From NCBI GenBank assembly GCA_025267735.1, contig CM046294.1, forward strand, positions 21,820,162 to 21,884,161: DNA of 64,000 nucleotides. Reading direction: 5' to 3'. A program made the translations under genes and the position numbers. Positions 53,401 through 64,000 of this stretch are shown here, piece after piece; the stretch's first letter is position 1; each line of letters begins with the position of its first letter. Below the pieces are notes generated by a model, which was given only the letters and a program-made list of their open reading frames with translations, had not been told where the DNA came from and did not search any database. This DNA comes from Mactra quadrangularis. Lineage: Eukaryota > Mollusca > Bivalvia > Venerida > Mactridae.

Positions 53401-54131
53401 TGCCCTACATAATTTAGAATCATTGGTAGGTAGGAGAATGGCCGTAGAAATTATTGCATGACCAAGCTCCACGAAATTATGCCCCGCCCGGGAATCGAAC
53501 ACACGACCCCACGATCAGTAGACTTGCGTGCTAACAACTGAGCTAACCGGGTGGCTTTGATTGTTGACAGAAACAAGTGTACACGTAATGAAACGAATAA
53601 AGACGAAATGTATTTTTGTCCGAAAACATTATCGTTGTACATAAACATATTATAAGTTTCATAAAAATGTATAAAGGCAATAATACAAATTGTATGATTC
53701 ATTGATCAGGGTTCAATAGATTACAGCTACTGGCCTAATGTGAAAATAAATCCCTTGGTAATATTCATTTCTATTTTATAGCCATATGCATTCAATTGAT
53801 TATGTATTTGTTTGCATAATATACAAACATTCTGAACCATTTGAGCTATTTCTCTTGAATATCTACACAAAAACAACAAAGAATATCAATTTCAAGTAAA
53901 CTGTATACTTACCACGGTCATTGCCATCATGTATATAAACAAATACTGGAGGTGTAAGATCTATAACAACTGGATCAGAATAACTTATTGTTCTCAGTCC
54001 TGCTGCATTTACTGCTACCACTGTAACATACACTGTACTATCATGTACAAGATTTAATGAGTTATGTGAAGCAAATGTTCGTGTTCCAACACTAACAAAA
54101 CCTTGTAGTTGTGTTCCACCTAGTACAGTTC
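50490..54131 (-). CDS. Gene 2 exon block D: last repeats and stop
   Basis: The exons are 53913-54131, 53054-53149, 52286-52611, 51529-51730 and 50490-50776. They encode GTVLGGTQLQGF, VVAVNAAGL, IDLTPPVFVYIHDG, TNWLVTDPESGI, FRWSGFNANDGI and, at the end, CDWRSVFSSEHPLYYEVTV with FTVRAIGPSGLFVIANDN. The stop TAG follows directly on this strand, where other repeats would go on into a VDxTPP linker. I see no AATAAA (minus strand) in the 130 bases before the transposon-like element. Confidence 0.8.
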
Positions 54132-57100
54132 CTGTAATACATACAAATATATAAAAAACTTAATTTCTGATATACGGAACATGACTTTGATTATGACAGA
54201 GGCGAGTTGTTGGCACTAGCTTTGTGTTGATTTCGAATCATAGTCAAAACCCAATCCGTTGTTTCTTTTATCATGGAACTTTGTACTATCAGTGCTAGTT
54301 AATATGAAAAGAATGTAAAGTGATTAATCCTACAAGCGTTTCATAAGCCAGCAAAAATAATTTGAATAAACAAAAGTGGTCAAAATGACCAGGCTATATT
54401 TTGTGCAGTCAACAACTGTATGTAACATGCAAATTATAAAACAGCTACAGTAATTGAATATATAGATATGTTGACCTCCACTGAGTTCATGCAGTTGGTA
54501 TACTGACTAAAAGCAAATATATATCCATTGTAGCATAAAATATATGTGCATACAATATAAAACAAGCGTTTGATTAACCAATACATCAAATAAATATACG
54601 CAATATTGATTTATCTAAGATATTTACCAATAGCCCAATAGTATTCCACAATATCACTTTCATTATCAACAAAACTCCATTTAGCATGTATTGATGACCA
54701 ATCATGTACAAACACTGAATGTACTTTAACATGACCACTGCTGGGTTCATATTCATGATCATTTAGCTTACATTGTTCTAGTACTATATCTTTGAATGCA
54801 ATCACATGTTGTCTGTTAAGTGTTCCTAGTCTAACAATTATATTGTCTGATGATGCATCAAAATGAAATTCATGTTTTTGCCATATAAAGCTATCAATGT
54901 CAGCTCTCATATAAGTTATAAATGAATGTACTTCACCATTGAAATCAATGAAACCATCATTTACTGATTGTGACAAATCTTGATGCGCAACAGCTGATGT
55001 GTAAAATGTAAGAACAAAATCTCCTTCATTTGATGCAACATTTATTGTTTGAGTGATCACCCCATTTAGAATTAATGCATTTTTTTCATGTCTTCCTATT
55101 TCCACAATACTAACACAACTGTCTTCTTCAAGAACCCATTCACTACTTATATCATTAATACAACCTAATAAGTCACTAGTCGCCGCAGCATAAGGATTGC
55201 TACTAAAGTTTGAGTCTTTTATAAGATTGTTTCCGCAATTCATGTTCCTGGTTACTCTTACTGGCGGTGTTAGGTCGATGACAAACCCATTTGATTTAAT
55301 TTCATCTGAAACGTGACCAGCGGCATCATATGCTCGAACAGAACTTACCAACTTTGTACCTGAAATGCAAAACCTATATGATACATGCACAAGTAATATT
55401 AAATGCCAATAATTAAATTTTGACATGGCATGTTCTGTTCACGTAAGTTAAATTGTAACTCGACAACAACTACATTAGGCTTTAATTTTTACTGAATTAA
55501 AGTACGCTCAACAATGATTGATTCTTAAGTTTTTCATAAAATACAAAATACATCAACTTACATATTTTATTACTATGTTAATAAAATGTACATACAAAAT
55601 GTATTATATACATACTACACATTCATAAAAGTATTGTTGTTTATATATTATTGTATTTTATGTAATGACCCGGTGACCTAAATCAATTAACATTGCTGTT
55701 GTTGTTGCATATGAAAAAAACAACAAAACTATTTAACCACTTTACCTTGTTTGACAATTTCCTTATAAAGTGCAGACGTCTTGGTAGCAATACCAGCTGA
55801 TTGATATGATACAACATCACATTGCTTCGGAGAATCAAATATTGACAAACAATATTCATACTGTATGACTCCACTTTCCAAATCAGAAAATCCATGCCAA
55901 TACAATTCTGTTGATGTGTTGGAACTAGAGAAACGTTGCTCTTTCATCACTACAATGCAAATGTAGGACATGGTTTCATACGTAGTAATCATGTACAGAA
56001 AACAACATTGTATATAGTTGATGTACATGTTATTCAATAGATTTAGATCATGATTCGTAAACTATAAACCTGACCATCAGAAATGATTTAGTATTTTCTA
56101 ATAGTAGTCATGCTGACTTTTTAAAAGCACCACACAAATTTTATATAATGGTTTAGTGTTTTACCTTTACCATCCCGAACAATACCAGGATGTGGTGGAC
56201 TAGAATCTAACATAAAACCATCTGATACTATAGTAGTGTGTAAACCATTGTATGAATATGCTTGAAGAACAACATAATATTTTGTATGTTCTAATAATGG
56301 AAGACCAGTAAGATTAAATTTAGTTACGTCTTGTGAAAGGTCTGTTGAAATTACATGAGCATCATGGCCTGAAAAAGAATATAAATTGTGTTAATGCTGC
56401 AGGAATAAATAAAAATATCCTTGTCTGTTGCTGTCTAGATATTTTTATTTTCCCATTTAATTCCGACTAATTAGATAATACACAGTGAAATGAAATGCAT
56501 AATACATATACTACAATATCGTGTATTTAAAAGTATACTAAATTGTGAAACTAGTATTGCTACAAATATTTTCAAAGTAGAGTAAATACATCCGCATTTT
56601 AACACAACTCCAGCATGATAAACTATGATAACGAAAAATCATTACATGTACATATTTTGAATATTAGAAACCATTTTATACATTAAACAACTTATACGAA
56701 CAAATGATGTAAAAATAAAGCATAATGGTAATACTAACCCCCAGGATATGTACTCAAGAACAAATGGTATTTAGCAATGCTATTGTCATTATTGATAAAC
56801 TTTCCTTCCCAATTAGCTTCAAAGTGGTGACTTGGTGATATAAAGTCAACATCTTGTTGTGACCCAATTATAACTTCCTTTAATCTTCGTCCTCTTAAAT
56901 TGGTCGTTTTTGGATGAGTTGGTTTTATGATTACGCCAGGACTTTTATATACAACAAACTGGTCAGGCGAATACCAAGCTTTCACAAAGAATGAATATCT
57001 TACTCCAGTTATAAGCTCTCTTTCTGAAATTGAAAAAAACAGCAACAACATAAAAATAGCCATTGACATAGTTTGTTATGACTGTCACATTGGGAATAAT

Positions 57101-60100
57101 GTACATTTAGATATAATTTATATAAATGCTAATATGTGGCGTAGCTTCAATAATGTTTTTTTTATATTTTTCAGGTTAAAACAATCATTGTTAACAAAGC
57201 ATGTCAATTTAAAAAAAGCATAATAAAATTATTCATGTACCTGGAGTAAACATAAAAATCCATTTTGATGATGTACCAACTTCATACCAATTTTTTTCTG
57301 TAGCAGCATTAAATATACCGGTTGGTAAATCATATGTAGATTCACCAACACTACATTCAAACCTGTATGAGAAAAATGTTTCCTACATACATTTACAATG
57401 TGCAATTACTACATAAAAAATTATCAGATTTTAGTTTTCTTTAATTTACCCTCAGTATTCACATGCTTCCTATACTATATGCTATAATCTATAAGTTCGG
57501 CAAAACCGCAACCATGTGTTCATTATTTTATATGAATTAAATATCAGCAACAAAATTAACTGTGTATTTTTTTCAACTTCTCGGTATAGTGCAATCATCA
57601 GAAAATGTGTTTAATATAATGTACAAAACAATAGGCGAGACGTCATCAATATATATAAAAAATAAGTGTTTTATATTAACTTGTAACATACTGTGACACC
57701 AGATAAGAAATTAATCCTGTGTTTTCTTTATAATCGCAAAAATAATATAGCTATATGGATGTATATCTAAGTATGTATAGAGCATACACTATTTAGGCTC
57801 AAAACTTATATCAGCATAAACAATATTATTGTATCAAGAGCATTTCTCACCATAGGGGATATCGTTTTGATTCATCCGTTATACTCCATTGTGCTGCTAA
57901 CATGGTATTTATAACTGAAAACTCAAGAGTCTCCTCATTGGATGGGAACTCTAAATTAATATAGTCTTTGACCATTATTGGACCATACTCGCCTGGAATG
58001 ATAATTGAAAGCTTCAACATACTTTAAGTAAAAAGCAAAAATGTATATACATGCTCACGGTGTATGCCTTTAATAGAAACAAAACGTTCAACAGACAACA
58101 TAAAACAACAAATTATAATACTATAATTGATAATTGGTACCAGTTTAATTAAAAAATGAAAACATCATTGGACAAATAATAACGCAATCGTAGATGAAAT
58201 AGCGTGTATTATTTATCTGCAGTCGATTGCATAACAGTTGGTTAGATTAAATACTGGGTTAAAACCATGTTTAATTCGACTAGTTACGATATCAAAATTA
58301 CTTGATTGAATCAAAGTATCAGATTAAATGTATCAGCCAATCTTACAAGAATACTTTCATTGACTATTGTGTAAAGCTAATGAGCAATGTAGAGCGTCAA
58401 AATTTCAAATGATTTATATTTGATTATTTACCTTTTTCATTACGTTTACAAGCAGTCTCTTCTTTCTCACATAATTCACCATGAGGAGCACATACACAAT
58501 GTCCTAAACATGTATGTTTATCACAACGTCTAACTAATGACATCATACCTCCATGTTCAAGGCGGAATTCACCATGTAATATGTTGCTAGATAACCCAAC
58601 CTATTTCATTTTATGTATAACATATTGCACATATTATTTGAGCATGCAAGGCTAATCGTAATCATCATTCATGTAACATGTTTTTATTACACAGAACTGA
58701 TTTAGTAATATTCAACTTTAAATTCAAATGTATTAAGCTAAATCTAATGATTCATTTGAATTACACAAAAAAACATTATTCTTGTTATTATAAAATCATT
58801 AAAAAAGGACTAAATTAGAACAAATGTAGTAAAACATTATGAAGACCAAATTTACTTACAAATCATATCAAAATAATTTTAATTCCCATTCATTGACCTA
58901 AATCAATACAAATACAAATGCAATTAACTATCGAAAGTCAATACTTAAAACATCAAATTTAAAAACTAACGAAACATTTAACTTACAATTAAAGGAATGT
59001 ACCTTATTTAAAGCTGTAATACTGATGAATATAGATTTAAATCTGGACAAAGGCTTTGGAAATATTTCATACTTTTGTACCATGCCATCCTCTAGAATAG
59101 GACCATTAGGGTCATGTTCAATGATGATTGGTATATCGGTTTTCTGAAAATACATCGAACCAGCAAATTTTCAATCTGTTACATAATCAATAACCTAAAT
59201 GGGTCACGTTTGCTAGATATGTTCAGTATATTCAGAATGTAATACACCTTTGCGATAAACTTACTTACAGAAGATACATTGATTGAATTTAAATTGAAAG
59301 TGAAATTGTATACATGAAAAAAAAAAATTCTCTTATATTGTAATATATAATGAACAGTATTTTACAATCGTGTAATACATAGTGATTGACGTCATAAGTA
59401 CTTTCAACTTTATACAAAATCCATTGTTCTACGTGACTTTAGTATATAAAAATAATGATCATATGATTATAAACTTACTGGATTAAGATCGTTGCCCATG
59501 AAGTAACTACCAATATTAATAGTATATTCTTTGATACCAGAATGTAAATCTTGAAATCCTAACCAAGCTAGTTTTATAGATACAGGTGTCCATGCCATCC
59601 AATCACCAGGTTGTCTATTTAATGATGCAGCATGGTCCGTATTTATAGCAAATGTGCCTACCAATGGAACAGATAATAAATATACGTAAATAAGTATTAA
59701 AGTACATAAATATACATTCAGAATTAAGTTTGTTTTCTAATAAAACAAGCATAATTGCCTTTACATAAGTAAATAGCAAGACGCATAAGATGGCCGTACG
59801 CATAGGTTTCTCAGACCTAAAGTGATAATTAAGGTACATGTAAAGATAACAAGATTTCACGTTTACTAATGTGATCATATATATTACATTCAAAAAGTTG
59901 AACTTATATATTAAAAACACAAATGTTTCTCAAAATAAGAATAATATCTGTAAAGTTAATAGAAAAAATAAGGATTATCGTATGCTTACAAGCCCATTTT
60001 ACCGTTAAACATGCCTTCAATATATAGGGACACTGGTTATAACTATTGATACACTTACCCGTTGTTGGTGGTTTACTATCTATTAAAATGTCTCTTAAAA

Positions 60101-63100
60101 TAGAAGTATTACACAGTTTAGCACCATTACAAGATATCAGTTTTATATCATAGAAACTTCCATCATGCAAGTCAAGTTCTGTAAATGTATGATCTCGAGT
60201 TATACCAGGAACCTAAATATCATAAAGATCAGGATAAGTTATCTACATAAACATCTACAAACAATATAGCAATATCGTAATTAAATAGTCCGTTACAGCA
60301 AGTAAAATGAAATACGTTTATACAACAAAGTGTTCCTACTATATGACCATGTCAGTATGATTTTATAATGCAATTGTTATAATGCCCATTTTTTAAATAA
60401 TGGAGACAGCACAATCAGTAAACCGTAATAGCATAATACATACAATACAAATCGAGGGTTGCCCGCAAGACTGTAGCAACTTGCTCTTTAATGTAATGCA
60501 TTTACTACAATCATGCGGGCAACCCTCGAAATATAAAATTGAATGTTTGTATCATATGACAATGTCTACCAAAATGTAATTTAAAACGCGCAATGTTTTG
60601 AAATAATAATATGATTTTTTTCTGAATGTTTCATCTGCGAATTTCAAAGACTAAAATAAAATTAAGTCGAATATCAAAAGCACATTAATATTTATATGTA
60701 AGTTGTTTTCAAATATAAGAATCATTGGCTATATATTCCCATTTGATGTAAGTACAAATCGAAAATGCAATTTTTAAGTTGAATTTTAGTACAAACACTC
60801 AGTAATAAAGTTTCTAATATACACATGTATATTTACCCATGTTGATGAAGTATTAAAATCACCACCAATATGGGATGATATAGATAAATATTGATCATCT
60901 ATAAATGATTCTTGATCTTTAACTTGCCACTCGACCTTTAATATAGATCTAAGTACAGATGTACCCGGTATTATACTTCCTATAGATGCTTGTTTTAATT
61001 CACTATCATAGCTTGGCGATGTAACATCTATGATTAAACCATTAGATGATGCTTCACTATACATTCCTTGAATATAAAAGTATTCCAAATATATACCCAA
61101 CTACCTTAATATTTATATAAAAGTGTTATCTAGTGAACCTGACACCGGTAGTTCAATACGTTGATCACACAACAAGAATGTTTCTATTTTTTTATCTCTA
61201 AATTAGTTCCGACAAAAAAAACTAGTAGCAGACCAACGTTTGCTTTTACTCTATTCAACTATCTAAATAAAAGAAATTCCTAATTATATCATTATGCTTT
61301 TATCAAAATATTTTACGATACCCGCATGCATACATTAAAAAGAGCGTGTACGAACCTATTAGAAAGTACAAGCTACGAGTTTAACATAGAGTAGATATGA
61401 GCTATGAATATAACATACTTTTACCAAAATATACTAAGAGATCCGTATAAACAAATACATGCACGTATTAAAGAGAACGTGCATGGATCAATCTTAAAGA
61501 TCAAGCTATGAGTTTAAAATAGAGTAGATATGAGCTATGACTATAAAATATTTATTTTACCAGCTTTGTTGTAAGCTCTGACTGTACAATATATTGTCTT
61601 ATCAAGTGGTAGTAAATTTCCTGTCAATACTTCATAATCAGGTACGATTCCACGTAATGTTTTATGTACATTATGAGTTGGTAATATATCATCACCACCT
61701 CTTGTTGTTCCTAGACGCCACACGTAATGTGATATTGTTGACTGTGGATCATAAAAACCGTACCATTTACATCCGATTACGCGCCTGTACAATGACAACA
61801 ATGTAACAATATATAAGTTTGAGACTAAATACAGTTAATCAGTTCAAAAGTCAAAATAGTTGTCTATAAATCATATGCACATCACAAATGTGTTCCAGCC
61901 AGCAGCAAAATTCTGTTTATTCAATACCTACCTTCGAACAACAACTATAATAGATGACCCTTACATCAGGCATATTTTGTAATGAAAGTTTATCATTTTT
62001 ATTTATCATGTTAACATGAAGTGGTAATGAATTATTACGCAGTCTAAATACAGTTATTCGTCAAAGTTCGGAAATTGATGTTTCATCATTACAAGTCAAT
62101 AAATAGTGACGAATGTACAAAATTGATTGTAAATTTTTATAAAATTGTTCAGTGACGTATAGGATATATATACATTTTTACAACTAAAATCACAAGTTCA
62201 TTCTAGGGGACTTTTCTTCTTCTGTTCTCTTTCCCTGCTGAGTGTAGAATAAAAGTTATCCCTCTTTAGGTTTTACATGAGTTGTTTTTTTCGCAGAGTT
62301 TGGTAACGAGTATGATATACGAGTAACGAGTAAAGATGTAATGAAACTATTTTGGACTGGCTATATCACACATTGTCAAAATACAACGAAGAAAATATAT
62401 AAATGATTAATATTACCTGGAAGACTGATACTGTATATCTAAACCTTGTATACCATCTATCACATGACCTGGTATAGGAGGTGTTGTATCAACTATAACA
62501 CCATCAGATGACGATGATGAATACATCCCTGCAGCATTGTACGCTGTTATTGTTATATAATATCTAACACCTTCAACAAGATGTAGGTTGGTAAGAACAA
62601 CATCTGTTGACAAACAAATAAAACAAGCATCAATATCAACAAAATCATAAAAAACATTAACAAGGATGTGTTGTTTGATGTTAAAATCCTATATCGAGTG
62701 AAAGTTTATCAATTTACCAATTAATAATTGTTGACCCCTTTACAGTAGACGTAGAAATATCATGAGACTTTAAGGTAATTCCATGACAAAATAGATTAGT
62801 GAAACTGCTTTGAATATACTTTAAATTTTTGCTTTATAAGTTTTTTGTGAGAACAGCATAATACAAACAGGTTGTTTATCTAATATTTCCAAGGCTATGA
62901 ATATAATGATCTTGGTATTGTAAATTAAATAAATGTGTGAACTTTTAGGCAATAAAGTGGTGTTAGTCCTTAGTCCTACTTTTATACACAGTTTTAAGGA
63001 CAAACATAAATAAAAGTGCCATGTTAACTGTTCAATTATGTATATATGTCTTACTTTACAGTTCTGGCAGTATGTAACAGAACATCTAATAGCACTTGTG

Positions 63101-63995
63101 AGAGTTGATTGTTATTGTATTCAACGCTTTAAACGTTCGATGCAGAGCATCACTTTGCTTAATTATGTATTAAGCAATGCAAAAAGAGGGCTTTTATCAT
63201 CTATAGTGCACATATCATATTAGTTCTACTAATTGATGAATATTTATTAACTCACTTTGTTTAAGTCCAACCGGCGTTAAACCCCTAACATTGTTACAAT
63301 TGGCACAGGTACCCACACTAATATAACATTCTGTTATAGTACTATGTGGATCATGAAATTGAGTCCAACGTGCAGCTAATTCAGTAGTACTTGTTGTGTA
63401 ATCGATATCATTTCTATCGCCCATAGTACTAGGATTAACATCAAATACACTTCCAGCAATAGGCGGTGTCTCATCTACTAAGAACGCAAATGAACTAGTA
63501 GTTCGCCACAATCCAGCGTTATTAAATGCCTGAATAAAGAAACACATGTGTTACATATACATTTGAAATATCAGTAATGATGTTTGAAAAAAATATAACC
63601 ATGTAAAATTATCGCATTGAGGAACTTAATTTATTTCAGATATATTTCATTAAATTAGATAATTGCTACTTAAATAAACTCCTTCATAAATATATACAAT
63701 TTCTCAAAACAAAATAAAATTTATCACACATGATGTTATATTGTGTGTTTGTGTATTTTGTGTTTTTGTATATTTTTTTTTAAATATACCGTATGTAGCT
63801 TAATTCGCACCATAATTGTAAATCATTTTAAATAACCTTATGAAAACGTGCTAAGAAATATTTTTCGTTTTCAACTTAATCATACCTTAACAGAAACAAA
63901 ATACGAATGTCCTTCCATCAATGATAATGGTGTATCATTTGGTGTTTGATTACATTCTTCAGTTGTTTGTACATATTCCATGATATCATCATAAC
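50490..63995 (-). CDS. Gene 2: large extracellular protein with fibronectin-III-like repeats, paralogue of gene 1 (5' end outside window)
   Basis: Twenty exons were traced on the minus strand, all joining in phase, encoding about 1,495 residues. They start at the right window edge and end in TAG at 50490-50492. The repeat pattern is the same as in gene 1: core W-x-G-F-x-D-x-x-S-x-I, GTTRGGDDILP, YYITITAYNAAG and linkers such as VDTTPPIPGHVIDG. Added modules are a six-cysteine exon (58432-58600) and a galactose-binding-like module in exon 54628-55359. No EGF-like pair, membrane helix or tail like those of gene 1 was found. It is probably secreted, or a shortened family member. Its role is unknown. 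Confidence 0.83.
50821..50851 (+). ncRNA. Hammerhead-ribozyme-like core motif
   Basis: CTGACGA, a short helix (AGGCC/GGCT with one bulge), GAAAC, a 2-base loop and GTC occur in the order and spacing of a minimal type I hammerhead with a very short stem III. Such motifs are known in Penelope-like retroelements. Stem I looks weak (three pairs seen), and there is no retroelement protein nearby. It lies in the last intron of gene 2, on the opposite strand. Confidence 0.4.
53246..53558 (-). mobile_element. tRNA-derived SINE with 11-bp target duplication
   Basis: The minus-strand head is GCCACCCGGTTAGCTCAG with a GGTTCGAT-like box B, and the body matches the copy at 18058-18347. It is flanked by GATTGTTGACA at 53235-53245 and 53559-53569, which marks a LINE-mobilised insertion. 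It lies in an intron of gene 2, in the same orientation as the gene. Confidence 0.85.
54628..55359 (-). CDS. Gene 2 long exon: repeat end, galactose-binding-like module, repeat start
   Basis: At 732 bases this is the longest exon in the window. It starts with a repeat end (VRAYDAAG, IDLTPPVRV). About 150 residues of different sequence follow: NLIKDSNF, EWVLEEDSC, ILNGVITQTINV, DFVLTFYTSA, DSFIWQKHEFHFDA and VIAFKDIVLEQC. It closes with a new repeat core (HAKWSFVDNESDIVEYYWAIG). The N-x-x-x-N-G-x-x-x-Q-T-I and LTFY strands with a terminal DIxLxxC are typical of DUF642 and related galactose-binding-like beta-sandwich domains. That would imply sugar binding, which is inference. Confidence 0.75.
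55746..57992 (-). CDS. Gene 2 exon block C: fibronectin-III-like repeats
   Basis: The exons are 57851-57992, 57241-57362, 56739-57023, 56165-56368 and 55746-55949, all in phase. They include AAQWSITDESKRYPLW, the motif ANWEGKFINNDNSI with YHLFLSTYPGG, the linker LDSSPPHPGIVRDG and the core LYWHGFSDLESGV. The exons 56165, 57241 and 57851 had no long open frame of their own and were found from splice sites and the repeat pattern. Confidence 0.8.
58432..60212 (-). CDS. Gene 2 exon block B: repeats and a six-cysteine exon
   Basis: The exons are 60059-60212, 59479-59657, 59003-59143 and 58432-58600. The first three give a CNGAKLCNTS...IDSKPPTTG linker, a LAWLGFQDLHSGIKEY core and a SIFISITALNK strand. 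The exon 58432-58600 has six cysteines within about 25 residues (CDKHTCLGHCVCAPHGELC and one more), reminiscent of a small disulphide-rich module but not matched to a named one. All phases agree. Confidence 0.78.
60453..60528. repeat. Hairpin with 15-bp perfect arms
   Basis: CGAGGGTTGCCCGCA at 60453-60467 is perfectly complementary to 60514-60528, and pairing extends to about 24 bases with two mismatches. It is an intronic, small MITE-like hairpin and notably GC-rich for this region. Confidence 0.75.
60837..63995 (-). CDS. Gene 2 exon block A: fibronectin-III-like repeats
   Basis: In transcript order the exons are 63886-63995 (right border at the window edge), 63256-63529, 62417-62603, 61561-61784 and 60837-61066. 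They encode linkers VDETPPIAGSVFD, VDTTPPIPGHVIDG and IDVTSPSYD, and cores ARWTQFHDPHSTI and CKWYGFYDPQSTI. The pattern is closer to the family consensus than most of gene 1. All phases agree. Confidence 0.83.
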
Positions 63996-64000
63996 CTGCA

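Noticed and set aside
57570..57620. Second hammerhead-like CTGATGA...GAAA motif on the minus strand
   Set aside because: No stem II pairing and no suitable cleavage triplet at the needed spacing.

Overview
The window is AT-rich animal DNA. Short exons with GT/AG borders and consistent phases are separated by long introns, and tRNA-derived SINEs, MITE-like elements and tandem repeats are interspersed. The protein style (very long ectodomains of repeats joined by VDxTPP-type linkers) and the repeat content suggest a lophotrochozoan, most likely a bivalve mollusc. That assignment is inference. I see no prokaryotic feature.

Two large genes of the same repeat family converge tail to tail. Gene 1 (+) is already in progress at base 300 and ends with a stop at 38424. 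I traced 57 exons (about 9.1 kb of coding sequence, about 3,040 residues), with all junction phases agreeing except one near 20331/20624. Its protein is a chain of fibronectin-III-like repeats, then a cysteine-rich region (17749-22705), more repeats with a dibasic furin-type site (25607-25627), a cadherin-like calcium-binding-type segment, two EGF-like domains, one transmembrane helix (exon 30661-30964), and a cytoplasmic tail made of eleven tiny exons. Gene 2 (-) enters at the right edge (63995) and ends with a stop at 50490. I traced 20 exons (about 4.5 kb, about 1,495 residues), all in phase. It has the same repeats, a six-cysteine exon, and one unusually long exon with a predicted galactose-binding-like module. 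No EGF, transmembrane or tail segment was found for it in this window.

The 12 kb between the two stops is repeat-rich. It holds a 1.6 kb tandem duplication carrying a second copy of gene 1's terminal exon, a 1.35 kb insertion inside the first copy, a 22 x 35 bp satellite, a broken first exon of an SFT2-like vesicle-transport gene, a MITE with 56-bp inverted ends, a near-perfect 43-bp-arm palindrome, a SINE, and a 903 bp element with pogo/Tigger-like ends. SINEs of at least two families, further MITEs, a 55-bp tandem repeat and a hammerhead-ribozyme-like motif lie in introns.

Functionally, gene 1 looks like a single-pass cell-surface receptor or adhesion protein, possibly cleaved by a proprotein convertase. 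Gene 2 looks like a secreted or truncated paralogue. No partner or pathway can be read from sequence alone.
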